Shown here piece by piece: positions 52,532 to 61,653 of a DNA stretch of 64,000 nucleotides. A program made the position numbers and the translations under genes. The stretch spans positions 10,932 through 74,931 of the forward strand of contig CAYMEO010000002.1 of assembly GCA_964389705.1 (NCBI GenBank). The letters run 5' to 3'. Source of the DNA: PSLL01 sp964389705. Lineage in GTDB: Bacteria > Desulfobacterota_D > UBA1144 > Nemesobacterales > CSP1-2. Below the pieces are notes generated by a model. It had not been told where the DNA came from. It worked only from the letters and a program-made list of their open reading frames with translations, and ran no database searches. How positions within the stretch are numbered: the stretch's first letter is position 1; the number at the start of each line of letters is the position of its first letter.

Positions 52532-53836
52532 CTATGCCGCCAAATCATATTTCTCTCCAAAGGTCATGAGGGCCTTTACGAAGCACTCATAAGGAGCCTT
52601 CACAATTCCGGCTCCGATCTGTCCCACTCCTGTGGCTTTATGAATCACTGCGCTATTTATGCTTGGAAGAATCCCCGTTTCTATGACCTTACGAATATCA
52701 ATCCCCGTCGGGATTCCCTCGAAGTCTAGAGAGGGGATTGCAAATTTGGGATTTTTAATAATCGTAATCAAACCCATCTGCTTCGTTATATCTATGGCTT
52801 CCTGGAAGCCGCCGCCGGCAAATGAGGCCATAGCAGGCGCAGAAGCAATAGCGAATCCGCCAAGTCCCATAGTCTCTATAATTGCGCTATCCCCTATATC
52901 AGGAGCGCCCTCATCGGAACTATACCCTGGATTATATAGGGCATCGAGAAGATGAGGAGAGGGGGCTACAAACCAGCTATCTCCAAGCCCGCTTACGCGG
53001 ATACCAAAATCTGTTCCATTTCGAGACATGGCAGTAACTATTGTAGAATCCTCTATATCACGGGCCGCATCCATTGCGAGTTTACAGCCAGTCATAGTTA
53101 TATTGAGGAAGAAGTGACTGTTTCCGGCAATGAATCTGTAGACCTGTAGGGCGACATCACGAGATAAATCTATTGAAAAAAGAGGCTCAATGATGCTTTT
53201 GAGAAAGATGTTTGTAGAGGCAGCGTGACGGTTATGGCACTCATCTCCCATCTGAATTCCCTGAGCTAATATATTCCAGATCGAAATGCCTTCTGCCTTT
53301 CTAATTACACTTTTCATCACGGGACCTAATACATCACGCATCCATCTGAGTCTCTCAAGCGTTTCATCTCCAAAAGCCCCAAACCACAGAACCTTGCCCC
53401 CGCCTTCATTAAAAGTAGAATAGGCAGTTCTGCCGTATGTTAAATCCTTTGAGACAACTACGGGCATGGAAGGGGAGATGATTCCTGTCATAGGGCCTAC
53501 GGCATCATGGTGATGGTTCGGAGAGATTTTAATTTTATTTGCCTGAATTAGCCTCTCCGCTTCTTGATTGTCACTGGCCAGTCCCTCAAAAATCAAGGCT
53601 CCTCTAATAGCCCTCTTCATTGGGTCACACACCCTTTCCCATTCAATTGGCGGACCTGCATGGAGTATGGTATTAGGGGTCATATTGGGTATGGCATTGA
53701 GTGCAGTATTTACATCAACGAGAACTGGCTCAACAGAGAGTATTCTCTCTATAGCAACCGCATTTGCCTCATTAATCCGCTCTCCCAGGTACATTGTCTC
53801 TCTTGATTTTCCCTGAATTTTGGTTTTGGTAGCCAT
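52532..53836 (-). CDS. allG: DUF1116 protein, oxamate carbamoyltransferase subunit AllG-like
   Basis: A 434-residue DUF1116 protein (E. coli YlbE/AllG homologue). The core motif HHHDAVGPMTGIISPSMPVV is near residue 107. GDECHNRHAASTN, GNSHFFLNITMTGCKLAMDA and NGTDFGIRVSGLGD also match the family. It lies 13 bases after the regulator and 23 before fdrA. Confidence 0.92.
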   Translation of the reverse strand: MATKTKIQGKSRETMYLGERINEANAVAIERILSVEPVLVDVNTALNAIPNMTPNTILHAGPPIEWERVCDPMKRAIRGALIFEGLASDNQEAERLIQANKIKISPNHHHDAVGPMTGIISPSMPVVVSKDLTYGRTAYSTFNEGGGKVLWFGAFGDETLERLRWMRDVLGPVMKSVIRKAEGISIWNILAQGIQMGDECHNRHAASTNIFLKSIIEPLFSIDLSRDVALQVYRFIAGNSHFFLNITMTGCKLAMDAARDIEDSTIVTAMSRNGTDFGIRVSGLGDSWFVAPSPHLLDALYNPGYSSDEGAPDIGDSAIIETMGLGGFAIASAPAMASFAGGGFQEAIDITKQMGLITIIKNPKFAIPSLDFEGIPTGIDIRKVIETGILPSINSAVIHKATGVGQIGAGIVKAPYECFVKALMTFGEKYDLAA

Positions 53837-53849
53837 GTAATCGAGTTCC

Positions 53850-54431
53850 TCACGAGGGCGGGACAGCGAGCACCCATATTAGCTTTGCCCGGACGTTGCC
53901 TATATTCCTCCATCTATGTTCTGCAATCGTTCTAAAATGGAGGCTATCGCCGGGGTTAAGTACATATACCTTGTTATTTACCTGAAATTCCATTTTTCCT
54001 TCAATGCAATAGACCAACTCCTCTCCGCGATGACTCATGGGTTTTCTGCCACTTGACGCCCCAATCTCAACCACCGCGTAAGCAGCAGTCATGATGAAGT
54101 CACCGTATTTTTTCGCAGAGACGCATTGTAAGTCTAACCCTTTCTTAAAGGTGAATATTGACTCGCGCTTACCCGAAGGGACAAAGACGGCGTCCTCTTC
54201 TTCTTCCTCTATAAAGAAGCTGACCTTTTTCCCTAGGGCGTCTGCTATTTTCATCATGGTAGTTATTGTTGGGGTTATGCCATTCGACTCAATCCTGTGA
54301 ATCCCGGCTGCAGAGATACCGGATTTTTGGGCTAAGTCCTGAAGAGACCAACCCTTTTCAATGCGAAGGGCCTTTATTTTCTCCCCCAGCTTTGATATAA
54401 TTCTGTCTACCTGATTCTTCTCTTCAACCAT
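53850..54431 (-). CDS. XRE-family regulator with C-terminal cupin
   Basis: A 193-residue regulator. The helix-turn-helix is at about 12-70 (LRIEKGWSLQDLAQKSGISAAG, read here as GWSLQDLAQKSGISA), a linker, then a cupin domain (105-190) with EELVYCIEGKMEFQV and NPGDSLHFRTIAEHRWRN. This is the PuuR/SutR type, where the cupin binds the effector. It sits between the AIR-synthase gene and the DUF1116 gene, so it is likely a local regulator. Operator not identified. Confidence 0.92.
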   Translation of the reverse strand: MVEEKNQVDRIISKLGEKIKALRIEKGWSLQDLAQKSGISAAGIHRIESNGITPTITTMMKIADALGKKVSFFIEEEEEDAVFVPSGKRESIFTFKKGLDLQCVSAKKYGDFIMTAAYAVVEIGASSGRKPMSHRGEELVYCIEGKMEFQVNNKVYVLNPGDSLHFRTIAEHRWRNIGNVRAKLIWVLAVPPS

Positions 54432-54442
54432 CTACTTACCTG

Positions 54443-55453
54443 TTAACTGATATTAGAATTTATCTTTTCAATTCCAATCAAAGGCTCTGTTTTAAAGTCC
54501 CAAAAGAGATTTTTTTCGCCCGAATCCCTAACGAAAAGAACTTGACAGTCAGAGGTTACTTTCCCGATCTGCTCACACACTAAATCAAGCTTTCTGAAAA
54601 TCTCTTTAACCTTTGCAGTATTATGGGGTCTTAAAGACAGAACAAATCCAAAACTCGGGAACGTAATCAGCCAATCTTTTAGAGAGACATTAGAGGGCAT
54701 AGGGATTTTATCAATGTAAATCTCTGCACCCTTCTGGGAACACTCAAGAAGCATTAATGTTGAGCCTATGAGTCCAGCCATACTTATGTCCTTTCCTGCA
54801 TCTGCCAGTTCATCTTCGGCTATCTGTGGAAGAAGCTCCAACTGGGTTAGAGCCTCTTTGTCACTTAAGTTGCTTGAAGAATCCCAGAAATTAAAACCCG
54901 AATAGAACCTCCCATTGAGGTTGGAGACAAAAACCAGATCGTCATCTGTCTTGGCATCAAAGCTCGAGATCAACCTCTTGGCCTTACCAAGTATAGAAAC
55001 GGAGAGCGAAGAGCAACCCGATTCGAGGGTAAAATGTCCGCCAACTACGGGAACCTTATAACGTAATGCATTGTCTCTAATTCCATGGAGTACTTTCTCA
55101 GCCTCTTCGGAATCTGATGCGAAGATCACATCTACAATTGCCAGAGGTCTGCCGCCCATAGCGTATATATCATTTACATTTGTAAGAACAGATGTGCGCC
55201 CAGCAAGGTAAGGATTTGATTTTAAGAGGGGGGGGTAAACACCTTCTGCAGCAAGAAGCAGGTAACCGTCTTGGGTTTTAATGGATGCCGCATCGTCGCC
55301 AATAAATATATCATTGCCGTTGATTTGTGGGGTCTGAGGTAATAGGTGCCAGAGGTTTTTTAACTTTGCCTTGTGGTCTAAACGGGTAGAAGAACGTAAA
55401 GCAGAAATTAGCTCATGCATTTGTTTTTCTTGTTCATATGTGTTTGCATTCAT
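54443..55453 (-). CDS. AIR-synthase-related protein, Sll0787-like family
   Basis: A 336-residue protein with PurM/AIR-synthase fold features (GDDAASIKTQDGYLLLAAEG, NVNDIYAMGGRPLAIVDVIF, VPVVGGHF and a C-terminal half with SMAGLIGSTLMLLE). It matches the Nit1C-associated AIR-synthase-related family. The gene begins 16 bases after the acetyltransferase. It probably uses ATP to activate an amide- or formyl-type oxygen, as PurM does, but the substrate is unknown. Confidence 0.87.
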   Translation of the reverse strand: MNANTYEQEKQMHELISALRSSTRLDHKAKLKNLWHLLPQTPQINGNDIFIGDDAASIKTQDGYLLLAAEGVYPPLLKSNPYLAGRTSVLTNVNDIYAMGGRPLAIVDVIFASDSEEAEKVLHGIRDNALRYKVPVVGGHFTLESGCSSLSVSILGKAKRLISSFDAKTDDDLVFVSNLNGRFYSGFNFWDSSSNLSDKEALTQLELLPQIAEDELADAGKDISMAGLIGSTLMLLECSQKGAEIYIDKIPMPSNVSLKDWLITFPSFGFVLSLRPHNTAKVKEIFRKLDLVCEQIGKVTSDCQVLFVRDSGEKNLFWDFKTEPLIGIEKINSNIS

Positions 55454-55469
55454 GACTAAAATATGCTTC

Positions 55470-55919
55470 TTAAGCCAAATCCAAATCCGCTTCCATTAGC
55501 TGATGGGGAAAACCTTGATAAGTCACTGGCTCTCCTACCGTTTTCCATCCCAATCTCTCAAAAAATCTCACGTTCTGGGGCTGAATATATGCTAGGAATC
55601 TCTTGCATCCGTTGGATCTTACCGTTTTTACAGCGAGTCTCACAAGCCCTGGTCCCACCTGTCCGTTGCGATATGCAGGAGCAACTCCAAGTCGTCCACC
55701 GAACCAAGTATCTTCTTTCTCCCTATAGCATCTGACTGCTCCTACCACCCTTCCAGTTGATTTATCAATTGCAACTATATGCACTGCGCTCCGGTCATAG
55801 TGGTCTATGTCGGTTTCAGGAAATATTTTCTGTTCTTGGACAAAGACATCGTGGCGGAGGCGAAAATACTCTTCTAATTCCTCTGCAGTTTCAGCGATCT
55901 TGAATATAAATTCCCCCAT
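55470..55919 (-). CDS. GNAT acetyltransferase, MSMEG_0567/Sll0786-like family
   Basis: About 149 residues from the ATG at 55919, five bases after GGAGG; the frame's GTG at 55931 covers that site. GNAT motif A is visible in GGRLGVAPAYRNGQVGPGLVRLAV, quoted here as LGVAPAYRNGQVG. FRLRHDVFVQEQKIF and RFFERLGWKTVGEP are typical for this family. First gene of the thirteen-gene cluster; hemW diverges from it. Confidence 0.87.
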   Translation of the reverse strand: MGEFIFKIAETAEELEEYFRLRHDVFVQEQKIFPETDIDHYDRSAVHIVAIDKSTGRVVGAVRCYREKEDTWFGGRLGVAPAYRNGQVGPGLVRLAVKTVRSNGCKRFLAYIQPQNVRFFERLGWKTVGEPVTYQGFPHQLMEADLDLA

Positions 55920-56095
55920 CTCCGCCTCCACGGAATTTATAGAAGAAGATACTCTCGAATATAACTTAGAATCGAGAACTCTCGTCTGTTATTTACTATA
56001 TTCATCATTTTATCAACTTTGATAAACGTAGTCAAGGGCTTTTTTCTGCAGGAGTTGTAATTTGTGCCGTTTGTCTGTCTGTGTAGAATATCTCT

Positions 56096-57259
56096 ATGAC
56101 ATTTGGCGTTTACGTTCACATTCCATATTGTGTAAAGAAGTGCCCATACTGCGATTTTAATTCCTATGGTGTGGGAAAACGTATTCCGGAGAGGGAATAT
56201 ACGGGGGCAATTCTCAAAGAACTCGACCTCTATAGAGATTCAATAGAGGGGTCTTCTCTGAGTTCAATATTTTTCGGCGGTGGAACACCTTCTCTATTTT
56301 CCCCGGAGAGTATAGGGAAAATAATAGGTGAAATCTTGAAGGTGACCTGTCCTTTAGATTCAATTGAGATCTCATTGGAAGTAAATCCAAAAACGGCGGA
56401 CTTAGAAAAGTTAAGAGGTTTGTGTGACACAGGAGTAAATAGAATCAGCGTCGGAGTACAATCCTTTTCGGAAAGAAAACTTAAACTACTTGGAAGGATA
56501 AATACATCTGATGATAGCAGGAAAACATTAGACGACATAATTAAGGTGGGATTTAAAAATTTCAATCTCGACCTTATGTTTGGGGTCTCCTTTGAAACCC
56601 TCGATGAGTGGAGAGCGGATTTAGAAGAGGCGCTTAGATTTAATACGACTCATATATCTGCCTACTGCCTTACGATTGAAGATGATACGGAATTTGGAGC
56701 GCTTTACTCAAATGGCAAACTACCGCTTCCCGATGAAGATACGCTCGCGGAGATGCTCTCTTTCACGTCTTATTTTTTAGAAGATACCGGCTACAGACAA
56801 TATGAGATTTCAAACTTTGCAAAGCCGGGGTTTGAGTGCAGACATAACCTCATTTACTGGAAAGGGGGAGATTATCTTGGGCTTGGCGCTGGTGCCCATT
56901 CGCACATTTCTTCGATTAGATTAAGTACTTGGGGGATTAGATGGGCGAACTTAAAAAATCCTGATGCTTATATGAAAGCGGTTTTAGATGGCAAAAAACC
57001 CCTAGCATTTAAAGAGTATCTCGAAAAAGATGAAGCCTTTGAGGATAGGATTCTTATGGGACTTAGGCTTCAAGAGGGAGTTAGTCTTACGAATATCAAT
57101 GAGAGTTTTGGGACAAAACTGTGCTTAGACAAATTAGATTCCCTTATAGATAGTGGTTTTTTAGAGTTATCTGGTGATTTGATTCGACTGAGTAAAAAGG
57201 GGATCCCAGTTTCAAACGAACTCATTATGAGGGTTCTTGACTCATTTGTTTTTGATTGA
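56096..57259 (+). CDS. hemW: HemW-type radical SAM protein (heme chaperone)
   Basis: A 387-residue radical SAM protein with the CxxxCxxC motif CVKKCPYC at residues 12-19, and YVHIPYC just before. FFGGGTPSLF and VGVQSFSERKLKLLGR continue the HemN/HemW core, and YEISNFAKPGFECRHNLIYW is characteristic of HemW rather than HemN. HemW delivers heme; the gene is often mislabelled coproporphyrinogen oxidase. It diverges from the cluster. Confidence 0.93.
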   Translation: MTFGVYVHIPYCVKKCPYCDFNSYGVGKRIPEREYTGAILKELDLYRDSIEGSSLSSIFFGGGTPSLFSPESIGKIIGEILKVTCPLDSIEISLEVNPKTADLEKLRGLCDTGVNRISVGVQSFSERKLKLLGRINTSDDSRKTLDDIIKVGFKNFNLDLMFGVSFETLDEWRADLEEALRFNTTHISAYCLTIEDDTEFGALYSNGKLPLPDEDTLAEMLSFTSYFLEDTGYRQYEISNFAKPGFECRHNLIYWKGGDYLGLGAGAHSHISSIRLSTWGIRWANLKNPDAYMKAVLDGKKPLAFKEYLEKDEAFEDRILMGLRLQEGVSLTNINESFGTKLCLDKLDSLIDSGFLELSGDLIRLSKKGIPVSNELIMRVLDSFVFD

Positions 57260-57268
57260 AAACTAGGA

Positions 57269-57718
57269 TTATTTTTTTTGTTTCAATGGGTACTCAATTC
57301 CGTCTAATTCTATATAGAATCTATCTCCTTCTTGCTTGAGGTACTTAGTAATCTCATAGTAGGCGGGTCTTGAGAATCTGGCTTCGAATTCCCCATTTTT
57401 TATCTTAGTATAAGGTATGTTTTCTTCATTCATCCAAAGTGCATTGAAATCGAGCTTGTCTTCGGTTTCATCATTTAGGATTAAATAAATCCCATCGTTG
57501 CGCTTGTCTATCATCTTCACCACAAATGGGGTATCTTCTACATAAGCATAAACCCTTCCTCTTCCCTCATCTATATAATATCTACCCTCTTCGTCGCGTC
57601 TTAATAATTTATTATTGTAGAGGTAAGTCCATCTGTGGAGAATAGGAATTCCATCCTGATACCAATTGCCCTCTTTGTCAATGTATATTCTGGGCTGGAA
57701 TTTATCCATTTCTTTCAT
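57269..57718 (-). CDS. DUF1285 protein
   Basis: A 149-residue protein with the DUF1285 plan: IYIDKEGNWYQDGIPILHRW, LYNNKLLRRDEEGRYYIDEG and VEDTPFVVKMID. It starts three bases after the YjbQ stop region and is co-transcribed with it. Function unknown. It converges with hemW. Confidence 0.85.
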   Translation of the reverse strand: MKEMDKFQPRIYIDKEGNWYQDGIPILHRWTYLYNNKLLRRDEEGRYYIDEGRGRVYAYVEDTPFVVKMIDKRNDGIYLILNDETEDKLDFNALWMNEENIPYTKIKNGEFEARFSRPAYYEITKYLKQEGDRFYIELDGIEYPLKQKK

Positions 57719-57721
57719 TTC

Positions 57722-58135
57722 TTACTCCCCGATTACCTTCACAATTATTCTTTTTCTTCTTTGTCCGTCAAATTCGGCATAAAAAACCCTCTGCCATGGC
57801 CCCAGGTCTAAATCTCCTTTTGTAATCGGCACGATTACCTGGTGGTGCATTATGAGGTTCTTGAGATGGGCATCACCGTTGTCTTCTCCGGTTCTATGGT
57901 GTTTGTAGTCTTTCCTGTATGGAGCGAGTTTTTCGAGCCACTCCCAGATGTCCTCAAATAGTCCTTCTTCTAAGTCATTTACATAGACCGCCGCTGTTAT
58001 ATGCATAGCAGATACTAAAACAAGCCCCTCCTGGACACCACTCTTCTTTACAATCTCTCTTACCGTATCTGTGATGTGTACTATCTCTCTCTTATTTTTT
58101 GTGTTAAACCATATATATTCCGTGTGACTTTTCAT
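57722..58135 (-). CDS. yjbQ: YjbQ/UPF0047 family protein
   Basis: A 137-residue protein of the UPF0047 family. VLVSAMHITAAVYVNDLEEGL and HHRTGEDNGDAHLKNLIMHH carry the conserved His/Asp residues; GPWQRVFYAEFDGQRRKRI ends the family pattern. It is known as a secondary thiamine-phosphate synthase with an unclear main role. Confidence 0.92.
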   Translation of the reverse strand: MKSHTEYIWFNTKNKREIVHITDTVREIVKKSGVQEGLVLVSAMHITAAVYVNDLEEGLFEDIWEWLEKLAPYRKDYKHHRTGEDNGDAHLKNLIMHHQVIVPITKGDLDLGPWQRVFYAEFDGQRRKRIIVKVIGE

Positions 58136-58176
58136 GGTTTTCCTCTCTGATTTTGTATAGTGGTGCGTACAAGAAC

Positions 58177-58536
58177 CTAGCTTTCATTCGGTATTCGTTC
58201 ACTATTTCTGAGATACTTACGGAGCAATTCACTTCGTCCCCTCAAATATATATCCCTTAGTGATTGCTCTTTCGACTTGAACTCTTTATATGACATCTCG
58301 GATTTTCCTGATATATATTCGTTAATGAGTTTATTTCTTATCTCCAGATAGTCTTTCCATAGTTTCTCCTGGGCTCTTTGATATTCGGTATAGATGTCGG
58401 GTTTTGTCTCCTTCTTCGGTTCGTCTAATTTAGAGGGGATGTCAAAGTAATCCCTTTCATCTGACATTATTAGAGAAGCATTGAAAAAGAAAGAAAGGAA
58501 TATAAACATAAAAACAATAAATATCTCTCGACTCAA
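58177..58536 (-). CDS. small exported helical protein of unknown function
   Basis: A 119-residue protein with a signal peptide (residues 3-25, IFIVFMFIFLSFFFNASL) and a charged, probably coiled-coil remainder rich in K, E and R. No domain recognised. It lies 41 bases upstream of yjbQ on the same strand. Confidence 0.5.
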   Translation of the reverse strand: MSREIFIVFMFIFLSFFFNASLIMSDERDYFDIPSKLDEPKKETKPDIYTEYQRAQEKLWKDYLEIRNKLINEYISGKSEMSYKEFKSKEQSLRDIYLRGRSELLRKYLRNSERIPNES

Positions 58537-59010
58537 TTTATTGTCCTCCCGATTAGGTAAAAATAATTATAAACTTCTATTCTTCATTTTTAAAGTTTAT
58601 CTTGATTAAGAGTCGGTAAAAATACCACTAGGTTTGATGAATTTAAATCAGAACCTCAAGGAGCCTTGGGGAGCTTAAATCAAACTCATATACAGATATA
58701 CAGATTGAAAAAACTTTATTTGCAGGTTTTATTCAGATAAGCTTGATTAAGAACAGTCATCATGCTTTAGAGCCAACACGATCCCAATGGCAAGAATAAA
58801 CAGTCGGAAACCACCTTAACCGCAAGTGAGTTCTGCAGCCGATTGACGAAGATCAGGGAGGTGATTCACTATTCGACAGTCTAGGCTTTATATTGTTTCT
58901 CTCCTGTGTCTGTTTGTGTCATTTATGGAAATTGTACGGAAATTGCAACTAGATTCCATCCCTGATTAAAATGCAGTAAAATTTAGGGTAAAAAAGGAGG
59001 TATGGATGAT
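58537..59010. other. 474-bp intergenic region
   Basis: Divergent region between the exported-protein gene at 58177 and the one at 59011. CTTGATTAAGA occurs twice, at 58601 and 58742. No tRNA, hairpin or open frame that I trust. Promoters for both genes must lie here. Confidence 0.35.
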
Positions 59011-59424
59011 ATGAGAAATATTACTGCCTTTTTAGTATTTGCCATGTTTGTTTCTATTCCGGGTGGTTTTGACAAAATGGCTAAGGCCGAGGCCTACACA
59101 GATACAAATACACAGACGAAGATAGGTGCGCGGGAGGAGTCAGATATCAAACCAGATCCCATGAGGAGTATATGCGCGTATATGTGGGATAAATATTATG
59201 AAAAAGAAAAGGCTGATATAAGGGTCTCAACAAGGGGCAGATATCATGAAACCGTTGTATTTACCTGCCCAAATTGTAGCCTTGAGGAGCACTTTATAAA
59301 TCCGTTTCTCAATACCGAGTATCAGGGCAAAACTGGTATAGACAGAATTAGAGAATGTGGTTTTACACAGGCTGTTTTTAGGGGCGGAAGGGGAATAGAA
59401 GAGGTTGTAAGGCAGGTTCAGTAG
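59011..59424 (+). CDS. exported protein with Cys pair, unknown
   Basis: About 137 residues from the ATG at 59011; the frame's first ATG at 59002 abuts AGGAGG directly, too close. A signal peptide (RNITAFLVFAMFVSIPGGF) is followed by a mature part with VFTCPNCSLEEHF, a CxxC pair. ECGFTQAVFRGG closes it. Possibly a redox or metal-binding periplasmic protein. No family recognised. Confidence 0.55.
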   Translation: MRNITAFLVFAMFVSIPGGFDKMAKAEAYTDTNTQTKIGAREESDIKPDPMRSICAYMWDKYYEKEKADIRVSTRGRYHETVVFTCPNCSLEEHFINPFLNTEYQGKTGIDRIRECGFTQAVFRGGRGIEEVVRQVQ

Positions 59425-59539
59425 TCGATTAAGGTCTTATTTTCAGTGGAGTAGGTTTTATTAGATACAGGTGCACAGAGGAGAAGTCATAGGCTCTTTT
59501 CCTGTGTGCTCTGTGGTTAATTAGGGAGAGAATTTCAAA

Positions 59540-59752
59540 ATGGGAACGTTTCCATTTGGCTGGGTCCGCGAAATGGATAAAGAAAACTGGCAGATTCTTT
59601 GGAGCTCTGAGACAAGAATTCTATATGCAAAGGGCATAATCTCAAAAAGGATTGTCAATATTGGTCAGTCTGAATCTTGGCAGGAGGCAAAGGTCCTTGC
59701 CGACAGAGTACAGAGCGAACCTGAGATTTATCTGGGGATTGAGAAAAAATAG
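59540..59752 (+). CDS. small protein of unknown function
   Basis: A 70-residue protein, acidic and rich in aromatic residues (WVREMDKENWQILWSSETRILY). GGGAGAG stands well before the ATG. No domain recognised. It follows the exported protein by 115 bases on the same strand. Confidence 0.45.
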   Translation: MGTFPFGWVREMDKENWQILWSSETRILYAKGIISKRIVNIGQSESWQEAKVLADRVQSEPEIYLGIEKK

Positions 59753-59759
59753 AGGTTTG

Positions 59760-60149
59760 CTACTTCAACCTTTCTATGCTTACTATAAAGAGTTTATCTG
59801 CCGTTTCTTCTAACCTAAAGTGGACCTTGTCGCCCGGCTCTAGGTTCTCAATTTGTTTGGGGTCTTTCACCTCATAGTTCATAATCATCGCCGGCATCAC
59901 ATTGGGAATCTCTTCATGGTCTATTATGAGTCTGTTTCCGCCTGGTTTAAAAAGTAGCTTACCGTTTACCTCATAGAACCTAGGCCACCGACTCTGCTGA
60001 TGTACGGCAAGCTCACTCTTTATCTCTGATAACTCGTCCTTTGTCCTTTGGAATCCCTTTCTAATGTCGTTTAAACGTTTCAGCTCATTTAGAGCAATCC
60101 CCAAGGAAATAATAGAGACAATAAGCACTGAGGTTAAAAAGAATCTCAT
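59760..60149 (-). CDS. membrane-anchored CusF-like copper-binding protein
   Basis: A 129-residue protein with an N-terminal membrane anchor or signal (residues 3-20), a coiled-coil segment (LKRLNDIRKGFQRTKDELSEIK) and a CusF-type domain at 72-125: DHEEIPNVMPAMIMNYEV is the Met-rich copper-site strand, LEPGDKVHFRL the next. A structural pair to CusA at the left end of the window, though 58 kb away. Confidence 0.8.
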   Translation of the reverse strand: MRFFLTSVLIVSIISLGIALNELKRLNDIRKGFQRTKDELSEIKSELAVHQQSRWPRFYEVNGKLLFKPGGNRLIIDHEEIPNVMPAMIMNYEVKDPKQIENLEPGDKVHFRLEETADKLFIVSIERLK

Positions 60150-60355
60150 GTTTGTCTTCCTCCATCATACCGATTAAATAGATTATCATATATTCATTAA
60201 ACCCGTATACGAATAGAAGAAGTTATAAATATAAGGGCATTCGGTCTCTTATATCTAAGTTTACGCCAAAGGCCGTAGTTTCTATAGGTTATTGTGATTA
60301 TTACATAGAAGGTCTATCCTTTTATAATAACTGTTTTTAGAATAGGAGAGAAGAC

Positions 60356-60952
60356 TTGGAGAAATTACTAGGATCAACTGAGAGAAAACTCCTCGGTGAG
60401 CTTCTGGTTGAATCTGGAATAGTGACAAAAGAGCAGTTATGGGAAGCTCTTGAGCGCCAGAAACTAATTGGGGGAAGAATAGGGAGTATTTTGGTTGGGC
60501 TTGGCTATATCTCTGAATCTAAGCTTAAGGAATTCCTTGGAAGACAGCTTGGGATACCCATATTAGACCTCTCTAGGGTAGAGATTGAAAGGGATGCTGT
60601 TAAACTAATTCCAGCTGAAACTGCTCACAAACTCAAGGTAGTTCCAGTGAGATTAGAGAGTGATTTGGGAAGGAGGGTATTGATTATTGCAACTTCTGAC
60701 CCCACTAATCTAGAGATTACAGATATAGTTTCATTTATTACCAGTCTCCCAATCCAGATTGCATTTGCCCCTGAGACGGACATTGAAATGGCAATAGAGC
60801 GCCACTACGGTGCTGCAATGGTGTCAAATGTAGTTGACCTAACAGAAGAGGGGATTAAAAGAACAATGCTTATTCTTATAGATCTTCTTGAAGAGAAAGG
60901 GATAATAAAGCGCGGTGAGTTAATGAAGAGAATATGGGAAAAAAGATTTTGA
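60356..60952 (+). CDS. stand-alone MshEN (GspE N-terminal) domain protein
   Basis: A 198-residue protein from a TTG at 60356 after AGGAGAG. It has the GspE/MshE N-terminal double repeat: LGELLVESGIVTKEQLWEAL, IGSILVGLGYISESKLKEFL, then a longer domain (VVPVRLESDLGRRVLIIATSDP). The ATPase domain is absent. MshEN domains bind c-di-GMP, so this may be an effector adaptor; no secretion genes are near. Confidence 0.82.
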   Translation: MEKLLGSTERKLLGELLVESGIVTKEQLWEALERQKLIGGRIGSILVGLGYISESKLKEFLGRQLGIPILDLSRVEIERDAVKLIPAETAHKLKVVPVRLESDLGRRVLIIATSDPTNLEITDIVSFITSLPIQIAFAPETDIEMAIERHYGAAMVSNVVDLTEEGIKRTMLILIDLLEEKGIIKRGELMKRIWEKRF

Positions 60953-61093
60953 ACCCCGTATACGTTCTTTCTATTTTGCTGTAACCGAGCGTAACCTTTA
61001 TACAATCTGACTGACGTGAAGAAATGGCAAATTATTTTCATTGCCTCGAACTTGGATTATTTTGGGGTAAAATTTAAATAGGAGAGTAACTAG

Positions 61094-61504
61094 ATGCGCA
61101 TATTGACAGCGGTTTTAATACTTCTCAGTCTTTTCTGTGTGGCTGGAAGAACTGAAGAGTCAGGGGCAAGAAATCCGGCCTTTCTACATCCTGAGCGGTA
61201 TCTTAAGATTACGGACTGGTCTTTTTATGTAGCGTGGGGTGGAGAAGCCATTATTCACCATGTTACAATTGAAAACACGAGTGATATAGTATATAAAAAT
61301 ATCATAGTAAGGGTACGTTATTATTCGGGGTCTTATTCTAATACTGGAACCCAGGTGGGTGGAGAAACTGGGGTTCTGCCCGTGATTGTACCCCCTCATA
61401 GCAAGAAGACATACCTAGAAGGAGGAGTTGTTTTGGGAGCGGGCTCAAATATTTTCCATGCCGGAGGAATAGAGGTTTTAGGAGCCAGCCCTTTGGCTCA
61501 ATAG
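61094..61504 (+). CDS. small exported protein of unknown function
   Basis: A 136-residue protein with a signal peptide (RILTAVLILLSLFCVAG). The mature part is beta-rich (WSFYVAWGGEAIIHHVTIENTSD, quoted here in part as HHVTIENTSDIVYKN) and resembles a FxLYD-type or immunoglobulin-like domain. It precedes pckG by 149 bases on the same strand. Confidence 0.6.
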   Translation: MRILTAVLILLSLFCVAGRTEESGARNPAFLHPERYLKITDWSFYVAWGGEAIIHHVTIENTSDIVYKNIIVRVRYYSGSYSNTGTQVGGETGVLPVIVPPHSKKTYLEGGVVLGAGSNIFHAGGIEVLGASPLAQ

Positions 61505-61653
61505 TCTCAATTTTGAGAAGAACTTAAAAATAGTTCTAATGTCCAGTAGTATCACAAATCCAAATGATCAATGAATATGTATCCCTAGAAAAAAGACAAT
61601 GAAATATTTTATAGAATCAAAGTAAAGAAGGTCAAGGAGGAATTGAGATAATT

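Noticed and set aside
43132..55931. reading the cluster as an ordinary allantoin-fermentation operon
   Set aside because: No allantoinase, ureidoglycolate or glyoxylate genes are present, and five of the genes belong to Nit1C-type families instead.
58750..58900. possible tRNA or structured RNA in the gap at 58.5-59.0 kb
   Set aside because: I looked for a cloverleaf with T-arm and CCA-like end and found none.
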